A DNA stretch of 64,000 bases from NCBI GenBank assembly GCA_005408345.1, contig SEMN01000046.1, positions 372,001 to 436,000 on the forward strand, written 5' to 3'. The translations under genes were made by a program, and so were the position numbers. Shown piece after piece: positions 1 to 13,700 of the stretch. The notes beneath the pieces were generated by a model. The model was not told where the DNA came from and ran no database searches. It worked only from the letters and a program-made list of their open reading frames with translations. This DNA is from Macquaria australasica. Its lineage: Eukaryota > Chordata > Actinopteri > Centrarchiformes > Percichthyidae. The first letter of the stretch is position 1, and each line of letters starts with the position of its first letter.

Positions 1-1487
1 GAGCTACAAACTTGCTGTGAGAGGTTTTAGAAATACCAGGCTGTTCACACAGTGAACTTCTGTTCAGTTTGCAGTGGTGCAGTATAGCCAGGCTTTATGG
101 CAGAAACCAAGATTTGTATCCTCAAGTGTCCTCAAACCACACTGAACCTCTGGAATATATGAGTAAAGTGCAAACATAATTCAATTTTGTGAATGCAAAT
201 AAAGCATTGAAAATCTGTGTAAGGATGAATATGTCTGTATTCAATATGCGTGTCTAACTGCGCAGAAAGACTTTCCCCGCGTGCCCACGACAACAAATTT
301 GTCTGCGACAAAGTCAACTGCCCCACCTGTTCACCATTAATATAGGTTTTACTCCATCAAACCATTTCCCACACAATCCCACATCTGTGATTCACACAAC
401 ACACACATTCACCTCCGCAGGCCCTCAGGCTGACATGTTTCCCTGCTAATCTGTTTGCACAACTCTGGTGTGACCACAGGCCAATTACACATCGTCACAT
501 GATGCACACCCGCAAGAGTGAACGAGGAAGAAAAATGAGAAAAGAGCCACCCACTGAGAGCCCCTCTTTCTTAACTTCTCCCCCTCTCACCCCTCTTTTC
601 TCCCCCCTGTACCCTCTCCACCCATTCTCCCTCTCCTCCTGGCTCTCTACCCCTCTATCTCCAGCTCTCCCACTCAGTTTGTGGCTGTAATTACAGCTGC
701 CCATCATTCAGGCTCTCCCTAAACAACGGCACCCCTTGGTCCCGCTACGACTCTCTAAGTAAATTTGATTTCTCATCTCATTTACATTCCATAAACTCTG
801 CCATATGTTTGATATTATATTTAAACTGCTCCAATGGACGCCAAGAGAAAGGTAGAAGCACTGTGTTGGAAACACTGCACTGGTGAATGACAGGTGAAAT
901 TGACCGTGTTGCGAGGGAGCAGGAGGGGAAAAAAAACTCGAAACCAAAAGAAGAGAAGAGAGCGAAATTTCGCAGCATCCTTTTTTTTTTATTGTTGTCT
1001 TTTTTATTTTGGCACAGAGGAAACTGTCAAGTGGAGAAAGTGAAAGGTTTCCTGTGTTATTGTTGCTTTTGCTCTCTCCCAGCACCACCAAATTAAACAA
1101 TTTTATTTTCCTCTCCTCTCTTTCCCGTTTTGCCTGAGTGGCGTGGGGGTTGTTCTGCTTCTCCCCGCTCCCTGCTTGTCCCTGTTCCTCCACTTCTCTT
1201 TCTCATAATCCCTTTTTATGTTTCTTTTCTTTTTTTTTTCTTTTGGTCCTTTTCTCTCGTGGTAAGGATTGACCAGGTCACACGTCAACAGCAGGGCAGC
1301 CAATTTTATCATTATTTTTTTTTTATATCCCTTTTACGTGACAGATGGAAAGGAATTTTCACATAGGACTATAGAAAGAATGCCAAATAGTTCAATAAAG
1401 AATTTGGACATTATGTTAGTGTACTTTTGGTCCCTGCTCTGATACAGTGAACTCATCTCATAGTGCAAAAACAACTAGAAATAATCT

Positions 1488-1522
1488 CCATCCATCCATG
1501 CATTCGCTAAACCGCTTATCTT
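1488..1522. repeat. CATC-rich repeat tail
   Basis: A short (CATC)n run leads into a 'cgctaaaccgcttatc' string. This resembles the end of dispersed fish retroelement copies, where CATCC units precede an 'accgcttatcc' motif. It is too short to assign to a family. Confidence 0.35.
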
Positions 1523-4500
1523 GATAAAACCAAATTTGCTAAGACTAATTGACTCTGTGTCATTACAAGGAACTGAAAAAGTCATGTTCAACAACAGTGC
1601 AGAGGGGGGTTGGGGAGGGGGCCAAAAGGGATGAGGTCATCCAGAGGGCAAGGATGAGGGAAACCGGCTCCCTCAGTCAATCCGGCTAAGAGAACGTTCT
1701 GGGAACTCTAATTTGAAAGGTGAAAAAGAGGCCTGAATGCATAAATGCTTAAAATCCCCTGAGCTACTGAGGGCACACTGGGGTAAAACAAATGTATTGA
1801 CCCGGGGCTGAAAGATTCTGATGACGGCTGCAGAAACATGAGGCCTACTGCCCATCCAGGTGGTCAGCTGCTGGTTTGGGATCAGTTTTTAAACGCAGGC
1901 CCAACACTTTGCTGTTTTAATCCGCGCTAACCTGGTATGGCATTTCAAAAGAAGCCACGTGAATGCATCATAATAACATGCAGCTACATCTAGATTTGTT
2001 TGATGAAGACAGACCCATACATGCTGTCAAGATATAGATCCTTCTGTTACAAGGGGGGAATTTGGGTGCAGTATAGAGGATTGTGACTGAGAACAGGTCT
2101 GCAATGGGAGGATGAAAGTTTGTACAGACGGTAACATTTTTCAAATGGGTGACTCAGCTCAGTTTGACCTGCAAAGTTCTGTTTGTGCTTTCACTTATCT
2201 CTGTAATCTATCCCTGTGAAACTGTTTGTGCTGGTACCAGAGCATCTGTGTCTGAAGTCTTGTTAATGGCACTGGAGCCTCTCTCCTGCCTCCTGCTGCT
2301 TGTCTGTCTGCCTGTCTGCCTGCCTGTCTATTTACCCAATGATCCTTAACGCTACGCCTCACTCTCTGTCTTACCTGCCTGTCTCTCTGCTGCTTTGTCT
2401 GTCTGCCTCCTTCAAATGAGAGGTACTCTTAGATGGAGAGGTGCGTAATGGGCGTCACTCCACCCAACTGCACGGGAGTGGAGATAGGACGGATGACAGG
2501 ATTTATGTGCTCCCTAATAAAGTTTACAAGTGGAGCCTTGTTTCAAGAGCTCCAACTGGCAGTTTTCACATTGGTCAGGGAGTTGGGGACCAGCTTCAGG
2601 GCCCGGACATGCACGCCCCGTTAGTGGCAGCAAAAAAAGCAGCCACTGGAGTTACGTTTGGAAGTTAAGGTAGCTATATTTTTGAACAAGCATGAAATCA
2701 TTAGTTTACAAGGCCAAGCAGGAATATCATCCGCTTCCTGACAAAGACAAAATGCCAGCTCACCTGCTTCACAGTTGAGCATTTGAGAGAAGTTTGTAAA
2801 ATTTTACTTTGGGCCAATTATGTTAATGGCTGAAGCCTTCATGATTGCTGGGAATACTGATTGCTGGGAGTACAGAATTGCATACCATGGCTTTAAAAAA
2901 CTGTCATTGCTTATTGTTGTTCTTCTCAGCTCTTCTATTTAACATTTGCAGAGTTATTCTGACACTATCTTGACTCATCACAAGTAGTGTGTTTATTGTT
3001 TAATCATGAATAACCTACATTTGACCCAAATCAACCACAGACTGTGGTTAAATCAAAGTGTTTTTATACAGGAGAGATCCAAGTGTGAATATGCACGACT
3101 GTGTGAATGTGTGACACGCAGTATTGCCCAGAGAATGACGTACATGTTCCCCATAAGTCTGACTGGATAAATAAACATGAAAAGCACAAATGAAACATTG
3201 TTATTTGTCTTGCAGGATAATGCAAGTGAGTGCTGTGAAAGTGAAAATGAACGTGTAGGTTTTTGGAGAGGGGGGTATAGAAAAGTGAGAGGTGCAGAGG
3301 TGTAAGCAGAGCTGAAGTGCTCCTCTGGGTTGTGTCTAATGGGGACAGGGCAGAGGGGGCAGAGAAGACGCATGGGTCACATTAAAACCGGGTTCAGTGA
3401 GAGGGCTCCACTAATGCTACCTAATCCCTGACAAGCCTGGCTCACACAACACACACACACACACATGCAGTTGTTCTCTCCTGGCACCTATTTATGACTG
3501 TTGGCCAGTGGTGTGTGAGAGGTGTGGCAGTATGTGTGGCTGATGTCACAGGCAGGCCTGGACGCTGAGTTCATCTCAGACCACCAAGCGTCCGACATGG
3601 AAAGTCGCATGCCATGGCGTACTGGCAATCTTTTTCCATGTTCACCCACTCTGGGCGATATTGATACACCACATTATCTGGTTACTTATCTGCTCTTTGA
3701 CTCTTTATGTTTGCTAACACTAATATTCTGTATTTTTACGGCTATTGTGCGTTTAGATTTGGCTCCTCAGTGATTTTAAAGATAGATGGTGTGTATAGAA
3801 ATCAGTGCATAGTACTCACACTCACTACTTTGTCCCATTTAGCCTCAATTGTCTGTGTCTCTTTATGGGTAAAATTCTTCCTCCTGCACTCCTGAGGAAG
3901 AGGAACTCCTCCTATACACACTCCTATAACCACCAAAGCAGTATACATGTTTGGAAGCAGACTAAGAATTATTCAGACAGTCCTTCACAGAAAAATGACG
4001 GCATCAGTCGTTTCAGCAAATGCCCAAAAGTGACATATTTTTAAATTCAAGTGACTCAGCCCTCTAAAGGACGTAGGAATTAATTAACTTGTTATACATC
4101 AGGAGCAAAGGAAGAAATAGTGTGACAATCTAGAGCCATAAAATCTGCAGAGGCAAGACATTAAAGTAGTTGGATTGGTCAAAAAAGTATTGGACTACCA
4201 ACCGTCAGCGTTGATTTCTTTTAACCATGAGCACTGTCGTTCCCTCACCATAACCAAGCAGTTATTTTTACCCAAACCACAATCTTCCCCTAACCAAACC
4301 TTAAAGGTTGTTGAATGATAAAATGGTTTTATTTTTGTAATGCTGAGAAATGATGTCTTGCCAATGTGGGTGTCAGATAAGAAAACGCTTGCACGTGTCT
4401 CTCTGGAAGGCAGTTACATACGTGTTATGTTATTTCATTTTGAGGACTGTTTGGAATTATTTCATAATAGATATATAATAGATAAATAAAAGTTAAAGGC

Positions 4501-5085
4501 CTCAATCCCACCTGCAAAATGTATGTCTTAACACCTGATACAAAGACTACCAATGTGCTAAAAAAAAAGTGCTTTCCATGCAGCTGTAAACTGCTGTAAA
4601 CAGATAAAAGGTATCAGGGAAGAATGTAATTATGAGTGATAGCATCTAGAGAAAAGCACGAACTTTCCCGGCGCACGCACATCACCTCACAGATACATAC
4701 AATGATCCTTGGTTTTAGCGGGGCTAACCTGGTTAAACAAAGGTTATAAAACGACGACGTCCCAAAAGACAACAACATTCCAGAGGGGCCAAGTGGGTCT
4801 CTGAGGAAATCAGTCAGTCACATTCCTGTCTATGATCAATCAGCCTCTGGCCCAGATTAACCTCAGCCTTCCTGGAAACTACCTGCCCTTCCCATAGAAA
4901 ACAACCTCCAGCTCCGTACAGTTTACAGCAGTTTCCCTTGTTGTCATGAGCAGATATAAAATATAGAAATGCAATGTTTGTGTGTGTTGTTGAGACTACC
5001 TGCCTGCAGGAAAACCACCATTCACTTTACTGCAATTTCCACTGTTAGGATGACAAAATAATTATACAGAAACAGAGTGCAGTTT

Positions 5086-5088
<3 letters not shown>

Positions 5089-5164
<76 letters not shown>
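5089..5164. repeat. (TG)n microsatellite
   Basis: About 38 uninterrupted TG units, followed by imperfect 'tgctcg' units. The open frame read through it on the minus strand (poly-His/Thr) is an artefact of the repeat. Confidence 0.95.
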
Positions 5165-5166
<2 letters not shown>

Positions 5167-7462
5167 CGTGTGCTCGTGTAGGCGTGTGTTTAGCAGCTTT
5201 GGTCCTCATTTGAAGGGAAGATGACTGCGGAGTGAAGACGGATCCACAGTGTGATGTGAGGCTGTTACAATTGAAGCAGAAAGGAACGCTCATTTTCTCC
5301 ACCAAAGGGAGAACGTGGGCGAAGGAAGGAGGGAAGGATTTGGCACATTGAGCACTAAAGTATGGAAGAGAACTCCGACCCGCCACGCTTTGACTCTCTA
5401 CCTCAGCGGCACTCAGCTCAGTGACAATGTGGTGGAGTCATTATTTCAGGTCTCTCAGGTACAGTGAGGAGGGATGTGACCTCTGCTGGATTTACTGAAG
5501 GGAGACAAAGCAGCAGGTTTATAAAGGAGCGCGGAGATTACAGTGACATTAATATTTCACTGTTGATTAATGAATAAAGAAAAGCTGCTACTTTTTTGGT
5601 GTTCCCACTTTCCCTGCATGTGTTACTTCTACTTCAGTTGCTAAACTTGTCATTTTTAAGTTTAGTTAAATGAGTTAGTGGAGAGTGTTATCATGATAGA
5701 GGCGTTGATTCGAGTTTTCCCGTTAAGAAAACATTAAAACTGTAGCACTTTGTTTAAGTGGAACATTTCCTGTAGCCACACTGTACCAGGTTCCTGTCAG
5801 CTCTTGTCTGCTGCCTGATCTCAAACTCAACCATAGTTTAACAGTTCTTTTTTCTTTTACCTCCACTTTTTTCTCCAGTAAAAGTCCAGTGAAATAAGTT
5901 GTGATTTATTCAGTTGTCAAGTGCACAGTGCCCCTGTTTTCTCAGAGTCCGTATCCAGCCTCTCTACATCTCGCCGTCAGCCTGCAGTGTTCTGGCCAGC
6001 ACATAATTGTCTAAGTGCTTCTGGATGGCAGCGGGCTATTTGGTCATTAAGGGGCCTATTAAGTCATTAGTGCAACAGTGGGACTGCCGTCTGCCTGCCG
6101 ACAGGACCAGATGATCGGCCTGATACGTGTTGCCTCGCAGTTTTCCACATATTTGCGCAGGTAATTATAGCTTAGATGTGAGACACCCTCAGATGTCACG
6201 CTTAAAGAGGGGATACACGTCGCCAGCACACTTTAAAGGTAATCTCCTCCTCCCCTTCTCCTCCTCCTCCACCTCTTTTTCCACTCGGGGTGTTGTGTTG
6301 ATGTGCGTGTGTGCAGATGAGCAATGGGTTAGCAACGGGACAACCAGAGCCTCGGGACATGTCAGAGAGAAAGATAGGGAGCGAGAAGGAGGGAACAGAG
6401 ATCCAAAAGGAGTGAGGAGGTCAGAGAGAAGAAGAGCAGAGTGCAGACAAAGAATCGCTTTTTCCATCAGTCAGCCTCTGTAGCCAAGACATCGCTTCAA
6501 ACCTGAACTTACACACCCGTCACGGAATGTAAATATTTGGCTATGGGTAAGGTTGGACGATACTTAATTCCTCCCTTTAAAGATGTCCTGTTTAGGTGAA
6601 CATGATCCAAAGAACACAACGCAAAGTATTCGGCATGATTTGATATTACGCATGAGAATCTTATTTTGATTTCAGTACTGCTGTTACTCTTAGCAACCCT
6701 TGCCCAGCCTTTGGAGACATTCACTACCCCAGGCTCACATATTCACCACTCACCATAAATGCTCATCAAATAACTGCCATGCACAGCCAGAAACCTCTGG
6801 ATCTGTACGGGGAAAGACATTCCTCCTGGATATGTGCTGTGTTTTACTTTTACTGTTTTCAAATCATTTTCAAATCACTGATTTGTATCCTAGGGCCATA
6901 TACTTTATGAGGTCCAATCTGAATTGGAAAACCAAACACAAATACAAATCAAATTGAATATCATATGAGAAACACAGACTGTGTGGGTCTAAACACAGTT
7001 AAGGGGAAAGTCTCTGGCCCAGAGAGACAGATGTTTCACTTCATGACCACTGTGTGTAAATTCAGTGGTTGCTATCCTAGCACCATGCACTTTCCATTTT
7101 ATATTTTCATACATATATTGGAAAAAACTAAATGTCATCACATTTCATGTTATTTTACCATAAAGAAATGCTTGAAAGTGACCACAGCATGTGAGGCTGC
7201 AGCGTCAGCACAACAGAAAGCCTCGGCCTGACGTCTTCTCTAGCAGAGGGATGGCACAGGAGGTTCACTGATTGAAATAGACATGTCAGATTGTCACTGA
7301 GGCTGTAAACAGGGCTCTTCCCTACCAGGAGGAGGACGCCCTCCTGCTGAGAGGAAACCGGATTCTGTCACCTACCACCCTCCCATCCCTTAAACATTTA
7401 CCCGCTCTACCCACTCCCCTCTCCAGGCCTGAGGTGACAGCACTGCGGTGTACCGACAGTCA

Positions 7463-7466
<4 letters not shown>

Positions 7467-7546
<80 letters not shown>

Positions 7547-7570
7547 TCACATTCACACACACACACACTT

Positions 7571-7600
<30 letters not shown>
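7467..7600. repeat. Compound (TC)n-(AC)n microsatellite
   Basis: A TC tract of about 64 bases with one interruption near 7501 switches at about 7531 to AC units with a few interruptions (actcacattc, acttac). Frames on both strands that read SLSLSL or HTHTHT come only from this repeat. Confidence 0.95.
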
Positions 7601-7603
<3 letters not shown>

Positions 7604-10600
7604 CAAGTCACAGCACAAAATAGCCCGGGCTGATGGAAACTCAGCCTGGTCAGAGGTTGGGCCAGGCACTCTATCAGATTGGGCGCTGCCTGCCTGTTCA
7701 GCAGTGCCCAGACTGACCCCAGCAGACTGCCAGTCTCCTTACCGCTCTGCTGCTCCGTGGCTCCACTACCACCTCCCGCCACGACCCCTGACCCCTGCCC
7801 AGGAGACAGGCGCCACCGATATGATGTAATTTCTCTCCGACATGGGCCAGTGGCCCCGGCTGCAATGCGACCCAGGGAAAATAAATATGGGTGTTTATTT
7901 GGTGGGAGTGAGAGAGGCCCACAGGCTGGAGCCGCCCTTACATTTCCCAAAAACAGCTTTGCACTAGAGCCGTTTGTGTTCCACATCTTAACTCCAATAA
8001 CATACAGTATCTAAGAGAAAATAAGCTATTGCGGTTTGGTACTGTGCACCATCAATACACTGTACCATTGTGATGCTGAGACTGTTGACCTACTCAATTG
8101 CAATTATTCATACAGCCGACAGATACTTTTGTGATGGCTTAACACCCGATAAGTCATAATGGTAATTCATTGATCCATCCTTGAAGGAAGAGGGTGTATA
8201 GGAGTCACCTCCTTGAGCTGTGATTGTGCAGCTTGCTCCCTCTGAGTCGACTAAGCTTTCTCCAGCCGTTCCCACTCAAAGCATTCACAAAGACTTTGGT
8301 ACCAGCTGGCCCGCCCAGCTGTCAACCTACATCGGCCCCCAAAGAACTGGAGAAGAACCATGCACCATGATCCGCCTTTGTTTCCACAACCTATAAACTG
8401 CCTCTCCCAGAGACATCCACACCTCTCTGTGATCAAAAGAGACCATAGATAGGTCTCAGACAGACAGGGCTCTTGTTAGACCACAATGGTCTAAAGAGGG
8501 CTCTGGCACACTTAACGTCTCTCCGTCCCTCCTACACTACCACCAGCCTCACCACTACAAACAGAAGATCGCTGCATTAAAACACCCGCTCCTCCTCCTC
8601 CTATCCCAGAGAGGATGATCCGCCGTACCTCTTTTTGTCCAAAAACTACTTCATCTGAGGTCACAGGTCCCCTGGTAGCAGCTAACTTGTAGACCTGGGC
8701 CAGTGCCTGAAGACCTCTCCTCTACCAGTGGTGCTAGCCCCACTGCACTGGTACCACTGGGACCAGGTGCCTAACCTACAGTGTGACAGATGATGAATCA
8801 CCAGAGTTCACGTTTCTAAGAGCCTCTTGGTGAAGTCAAAGTTCCAGGATATTGTAAGCAACCACTTTTATTGGGAACAAATAATATGTGGGCCGTCAGG
8901 GTTTGGAACCGTTCCCAACTCAGATCTCCCTTTAAGAATTGCTCATGTTTCAGATTAGCGTTAGCGGTGAGACGATGCACATCAGTCTCCCTGCATTTTC
9001 AACCTCACGGCTGCCTTTACACTTTTTCTATTCCCCAGTCAGTCTCTATCTCTGCCTTCTCTCTCTGCGTGTCTCACTTCTCTGTCTTCCGATTCCCACC
9101 CACGCATTTTCTCTCTGACTCTTTCTCTATCCATCCTTCTGACCTCATCCTTGTTACAGTCAAGCGTAGAGGAAATCAATCAACCATAGTGTTCAGATTA
9201 AATCACAAATTATTATAATTGAGAATAATGGTTTCCATGTCAGTTTCAGTTCAGCTCTGAATTGTTCTCATACATATGTGGAAACGAGGGGGTTGGAAGC
9301 TCAGAAGTCCAGCGGCGCTTGTGCTCTGGTGGAGTGAAATTCAAGTTATCCGTGATCCAATTTTGACAGAATTTCCATGGCAATAAAACTCTTATCTGAA
9401 TTTGAACACCTGTCTTGTAAAAATGTTACCATCCCTTGTAAATTCAGTGCATTCAGCCTGTTCTTTTCTCTGAAGAATAATAGATTATGCTTATTAAAGT
9501 TGATTAGAACTTCTCAGGAAACATAAACACTGCTTTCTAAAGTTGGACACTGTACTGCTACTCAACCCTGTTAGGATGTAATTTAAAACAGTGTTGTTTT
9601 TAGGGGCAACTGCCGTGCCTGCCACACTAAATACAGATCAGCGTTAGGGACAGTTAAACTGAGACTACTTTATAGCTGAAAAAGACGGGGCATGAATCCC
9701 TTCAAGATAACAAGAAAACAACACGTCTACAGGACATAACAGACTAAAGAAATTGCAAAGCCCTGCTAACAGCATTAGCACTTTTCCTCTTCATTTCTGA
9801 GCAGCACAGTGTGCCTTGATGAGTTTATTTCTAGGGGCAGTAAAGCTCCCTGGCATGTGCAGGGCACGCATTGCGACTTTGACAGCGTAGTTAGGAGGTG
9901 CTGATGAAAGAGGAGAGGCTGGGAGCCCACTGCCTCTCAAATTAGCCCCGGAGCCCTCCGACCTGTCACATGGAGGCGTAGCCCGTCACAGATTCTGTTG
10001 CACCGCACCGCCAATGCGCATGTATGGAGCCTTGCATGCTCCCAGTGTGTCTTCGTGTGTGGTGTGCCGTGCATGGAAAGCACATGTGTTTGGTCGTGAG
10101 TACTGCATGAATACACATACTGAGATGTTTTTCCTCCTTAATGTAGATCAAAGGTGGTATTAGAACATAAATTAGAGCAGAGCATCTTCCTCATGCTGTC
10201 AAGGTTCATCACAGATTTTTGTGGGACCTCCCACAATTTGAAAAATGGTCTCCAGCCTCCAATTTAGGTGACCGCCAGCTGACTAATTCTTTAAATAGAT
10301 GCATGTTCCCTTCATTTCTTTATCATCAGACAAGAAGTGAAAGATGGATATACTCCCCATGTTTTGCTCATCAAGTAATTAGGCTGTTTCGTTCATCTTC
10401 CAGTCTCCGATTACACTGCGAGTCCTGCAATACCACAGAGAGCCAGCCAGACAGTCTGCATTAATGAAAGAGAGAGCTCTCCGCTCTTCTCACCTTCTCT
10501 AATCTGTTCTGCATGTGCATTGCTCGGCCTGACACCCTCTCTGCAGATTCAGCTGTTGAGTGTGTTTGTTTAGTGAGGTGGAGGGACATCCATAACCGTA

Positions 10601-10914
10601 AAGCTGTCTCCAGCAGAAAGGTTTTAATCACTTTTTTTCTCCTTATCTTGTCTTCTCCCACATTCTCTCACTGTTTGTCTCAGAGAGGGTGCAACACCCA
10701 AAATGTGTGCACACACACACTCAACATTTACTGTGGATTATAGAGCTCAAGCTGCTTGTCTTCAGTGCCACTTTACTTCAAGCTGAATGATACAGAGTAC
10801 ACAAACTTACATCTACTCATGCCCCCTCTAGGCCAGGCTTGTCTCCAGCTGTATACACACAGGAAATCAAATGCAAAAGGGAAAAAATAATTAAGTGTTC
10901 ACTCCGTCTCTTAC

Positions 10915-13664
10915 CTGAGAGAAGTTGAGCCCATTGAGAGGGTGACACTGCTCCTCCACCCGCTCCACTGCCCCTGTCGTCTTTCCCATCCTCTCAGCCT
11001 CTTGAGCCAAGAACAGGTCCAGCACAGGCGTCCCCCTGGACCGAATGTCCCACTCTGTCAACGAGTTGACCATCAGCATCACCCACACAGGCCTTTTCCT
11101 CTCCCAGTTTCCTGCAATGGCGTTGAACAGGTAGTCTGCATAGAGGCCGCGGCCACGCTGGTCAGCGGTCATCCAGTGAGGCATCATGTGTTTGACGTAG
11201 TCCAGGTGGCGTTTGAGGCGGCGGTACAAGTCTCGAGGTAGCAGGGTCTGCAGGTTCTCCCCGTGGGGCAGCAACTGGCAGCTGGTCAGCTTGGAGATGG
11301 TCAGAGGATCGGTCAGGTCCAGCTCAAAGAAAACATTGCGGCTGCTGTGGAAAGCCTGCTTGGACCTGTCGGGGATGAAGTCCCAGACTCGAGTGTAGGG
11401 CACGTGGATGGTACCAAATAAGTAAGAAGGTGGGTGAGGAGGCGCACGCTTTACTCTCCACAGGAAAGAGTTCATGTCACTTTGCTGTCGAAGAGGCAGA
11501 GGAAGGAGGGAAGGAAAGAAAATAAGAGAGGGAGGTAAATATTTTGAGAGCAAACGGAAACAAAAATACCAGAACCATCATGTTAGAGCAATTCAACTTG
11601 CCCTAAAACTAAGGCTGACACTTTTTTCCTCTATTGTGGTTTACTGGCTCACAGGCTCAGGTCAACAAGTTAAAGATTGAAATACCATTTTGAGATGACG
11701 GCAGGGGAAGCATGAAGTCTTGTCAGCTCGGGGCTGTGCTGCGAGGGCTTGCCGCTGTGCTGCAGGCAGCGGGTTTATAGAGGGGCCTTCTGGGCTGTAA
11801 ACAGACCCCCGTGAATTGTTGAGGTGCATACCTTGGTTGCCAAAGCCTCTTTTGGCCTGGGAAGCATTTTGAAGGCTGCAGTGCAAATTTACTGCACTGG
11901 AGCTCATAAAAGCCAAAAGCTGAAAGAAACCTGCTCTCCATTCTGACCCCACTGTGATACTTTTGTTTGTGAATTTTTCTACACCAGGCAGGGAGATCTG
12001 GTGCTGACAGCCTTAAGTATGGCACTGTTTTTGTCCTCTACTACAGTTTATATTACAGGAAGTGTGGTTATCTTTATACAAAACAATGTCACAATGGAAA
12101 TGAAATAATCACAGTCATTCTAAATGAGCATATGGCTGTATTGCATTTAAAATATGTTTCTTGTTAAGTGCTCTGCAGATGTGCTGTGCATGTGCTATGA
12201 CTTTGATGTTGGCATTATTCAAATATGAAAAAGTAATTAGCTTCTATAAACAATATCAAACTTCTGGCTTCTGAGACACAGTGTAATCAGGCATTTGAGG
12301 GATGAAACCCATTACTGTAGAATAAAGTTATTCTTAGAAAATGTTTACTTCTAAAATTTAATCAAGATTTCCTTCAGCTGTGTTCCAATTATATTGCGCG
12401 CTGCCAACGCTGCCTTTGTCATATGAAATGTTTCAAACTGCAGCCAAAAGCGAGTGAAGTGGTCTTGTGGGATGTTCTGTTATCATCACAATTAACTACA
12501 ATGAACATACAGTCATTTCTGGCACAATCTCGTGCTTGACAAAATAAATCGAAAGTGCTAGGCTATATTTAATTTCAGAGCAGCGTTTCTTCTTTGCAGA
12601 TACACTGAAACGTTTAAACAGTTTGTTTCTTGGTTTCTAACTCGATTTTCACATTGGCAGGGTGCAGCCGACACTGCAGACTATAACGGGAAAGGTTTGG
12701 ACGGCATTTGAAGCATTAGTGCATTCTCAGTCATATTTTTGAGACACGGAAACTTAAAGAGCAGAACTTTGCAACTGTGCGCTTAGGCCTATACCCCATA
12801 AACGGTGTCTTTTCGACATGGAAAGTGTGGTCGTGTCCTGAGGAGAGGCGAGATCCCCTCTGCTGAAGCTGCGTGGACTTTTTCTGGAGAGCCTTGACGC
12901 GCAGGGCTCCGTTTTATGGGGGTAATTACTCTTAACAGAAAACAGAGACCACTGTACTGACGCATTACACATCACATGAAGCGAAGGAGCACGAAGTCTT
13001 CAGTGATCTCTGACAGATCCCTTATCCGCGTAAAGGACATAATGCACTAATAAAACAAAAGCCTGTGATCTCCAAACGACTCCCTAATGATATCCGCGCA
13101 CAACCGCCAAGTGTCATATTTAAAAACGTGCCTGTTGCTGACGTCTTAAAGCCTATTGTGTTATTTTCCTGAGGGGAAGCGTGTTGGATGTGTTGTCTGC
13201 AGTCATGATTTTAATTAACTTTTTTCCCTTCACGTCGAGGATGCATTCACAGTGGGAGGCAGACAGACAGACAGACAGACTCGCATTAACAGAGCTGTCT
13301 GGCTGCTCTGCACTGCCGCACCTCCTCACGGTGAGATTTCAAGCCAAGTCCGACGTTTCACCAATATGCCCCGATAAGTGTTTTAATAGGCCGCGTGTTG
13401 CGCTGAAACACGATCACGTCTGAAAGGTCAAGGAAACTTTTTCCAAATTAAGTCAAGTCACCCGTGGGTGTTCCCCACTTGCGTTTGTCACATAAACAGC
13501 CATAAAGTTGGCGAGCGGTAACAATTTCTCTTGGCAACACTTGCTTTCATTTCTAAGGCCCAGGTTCATAAACTACCTGAACTCTACACGTCTGAAGATA
13601 AAGCACAGTGTTTAATCACTGAGCTTTAATTCATATTAGGCTAATAGAGAAAATACATTAGGCC

Positions 13665-13700
<36 letters not shown>

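Larger units (their letters stand above)
1..10914. other. Non-coding stretch, probably intron 2 or downstream part of the TIKI gene
   Basis: I see no exon of a recognisable family on either strand. The open frames here are short, lack family motifs and often run through simple repeats. Because the TIKI exon at its right edge ends in a good splice donor and the later exons are missing, this stretch is most likely the start of a long intron (inference). It holds several microsatellites, a GTCT/GCCT-rich tract near 2298-2415 and homopurine/pyrimidine-rich segments near 540-1250. Confidence 0.6.

Noticed and set aside
708..1193. 161-codon minus-strand open frame
   Set aside because: Low-complexity, Lys/Ser-rich translation of pyrimidine-rich DNA with no family resemblance.
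7390..7986. 198-codon minus-strand open frame
   Set aside because: Runs through the TC/AC microsatellite; the non-repeat part has no recognisable motif and competing frames exist on the other strand.
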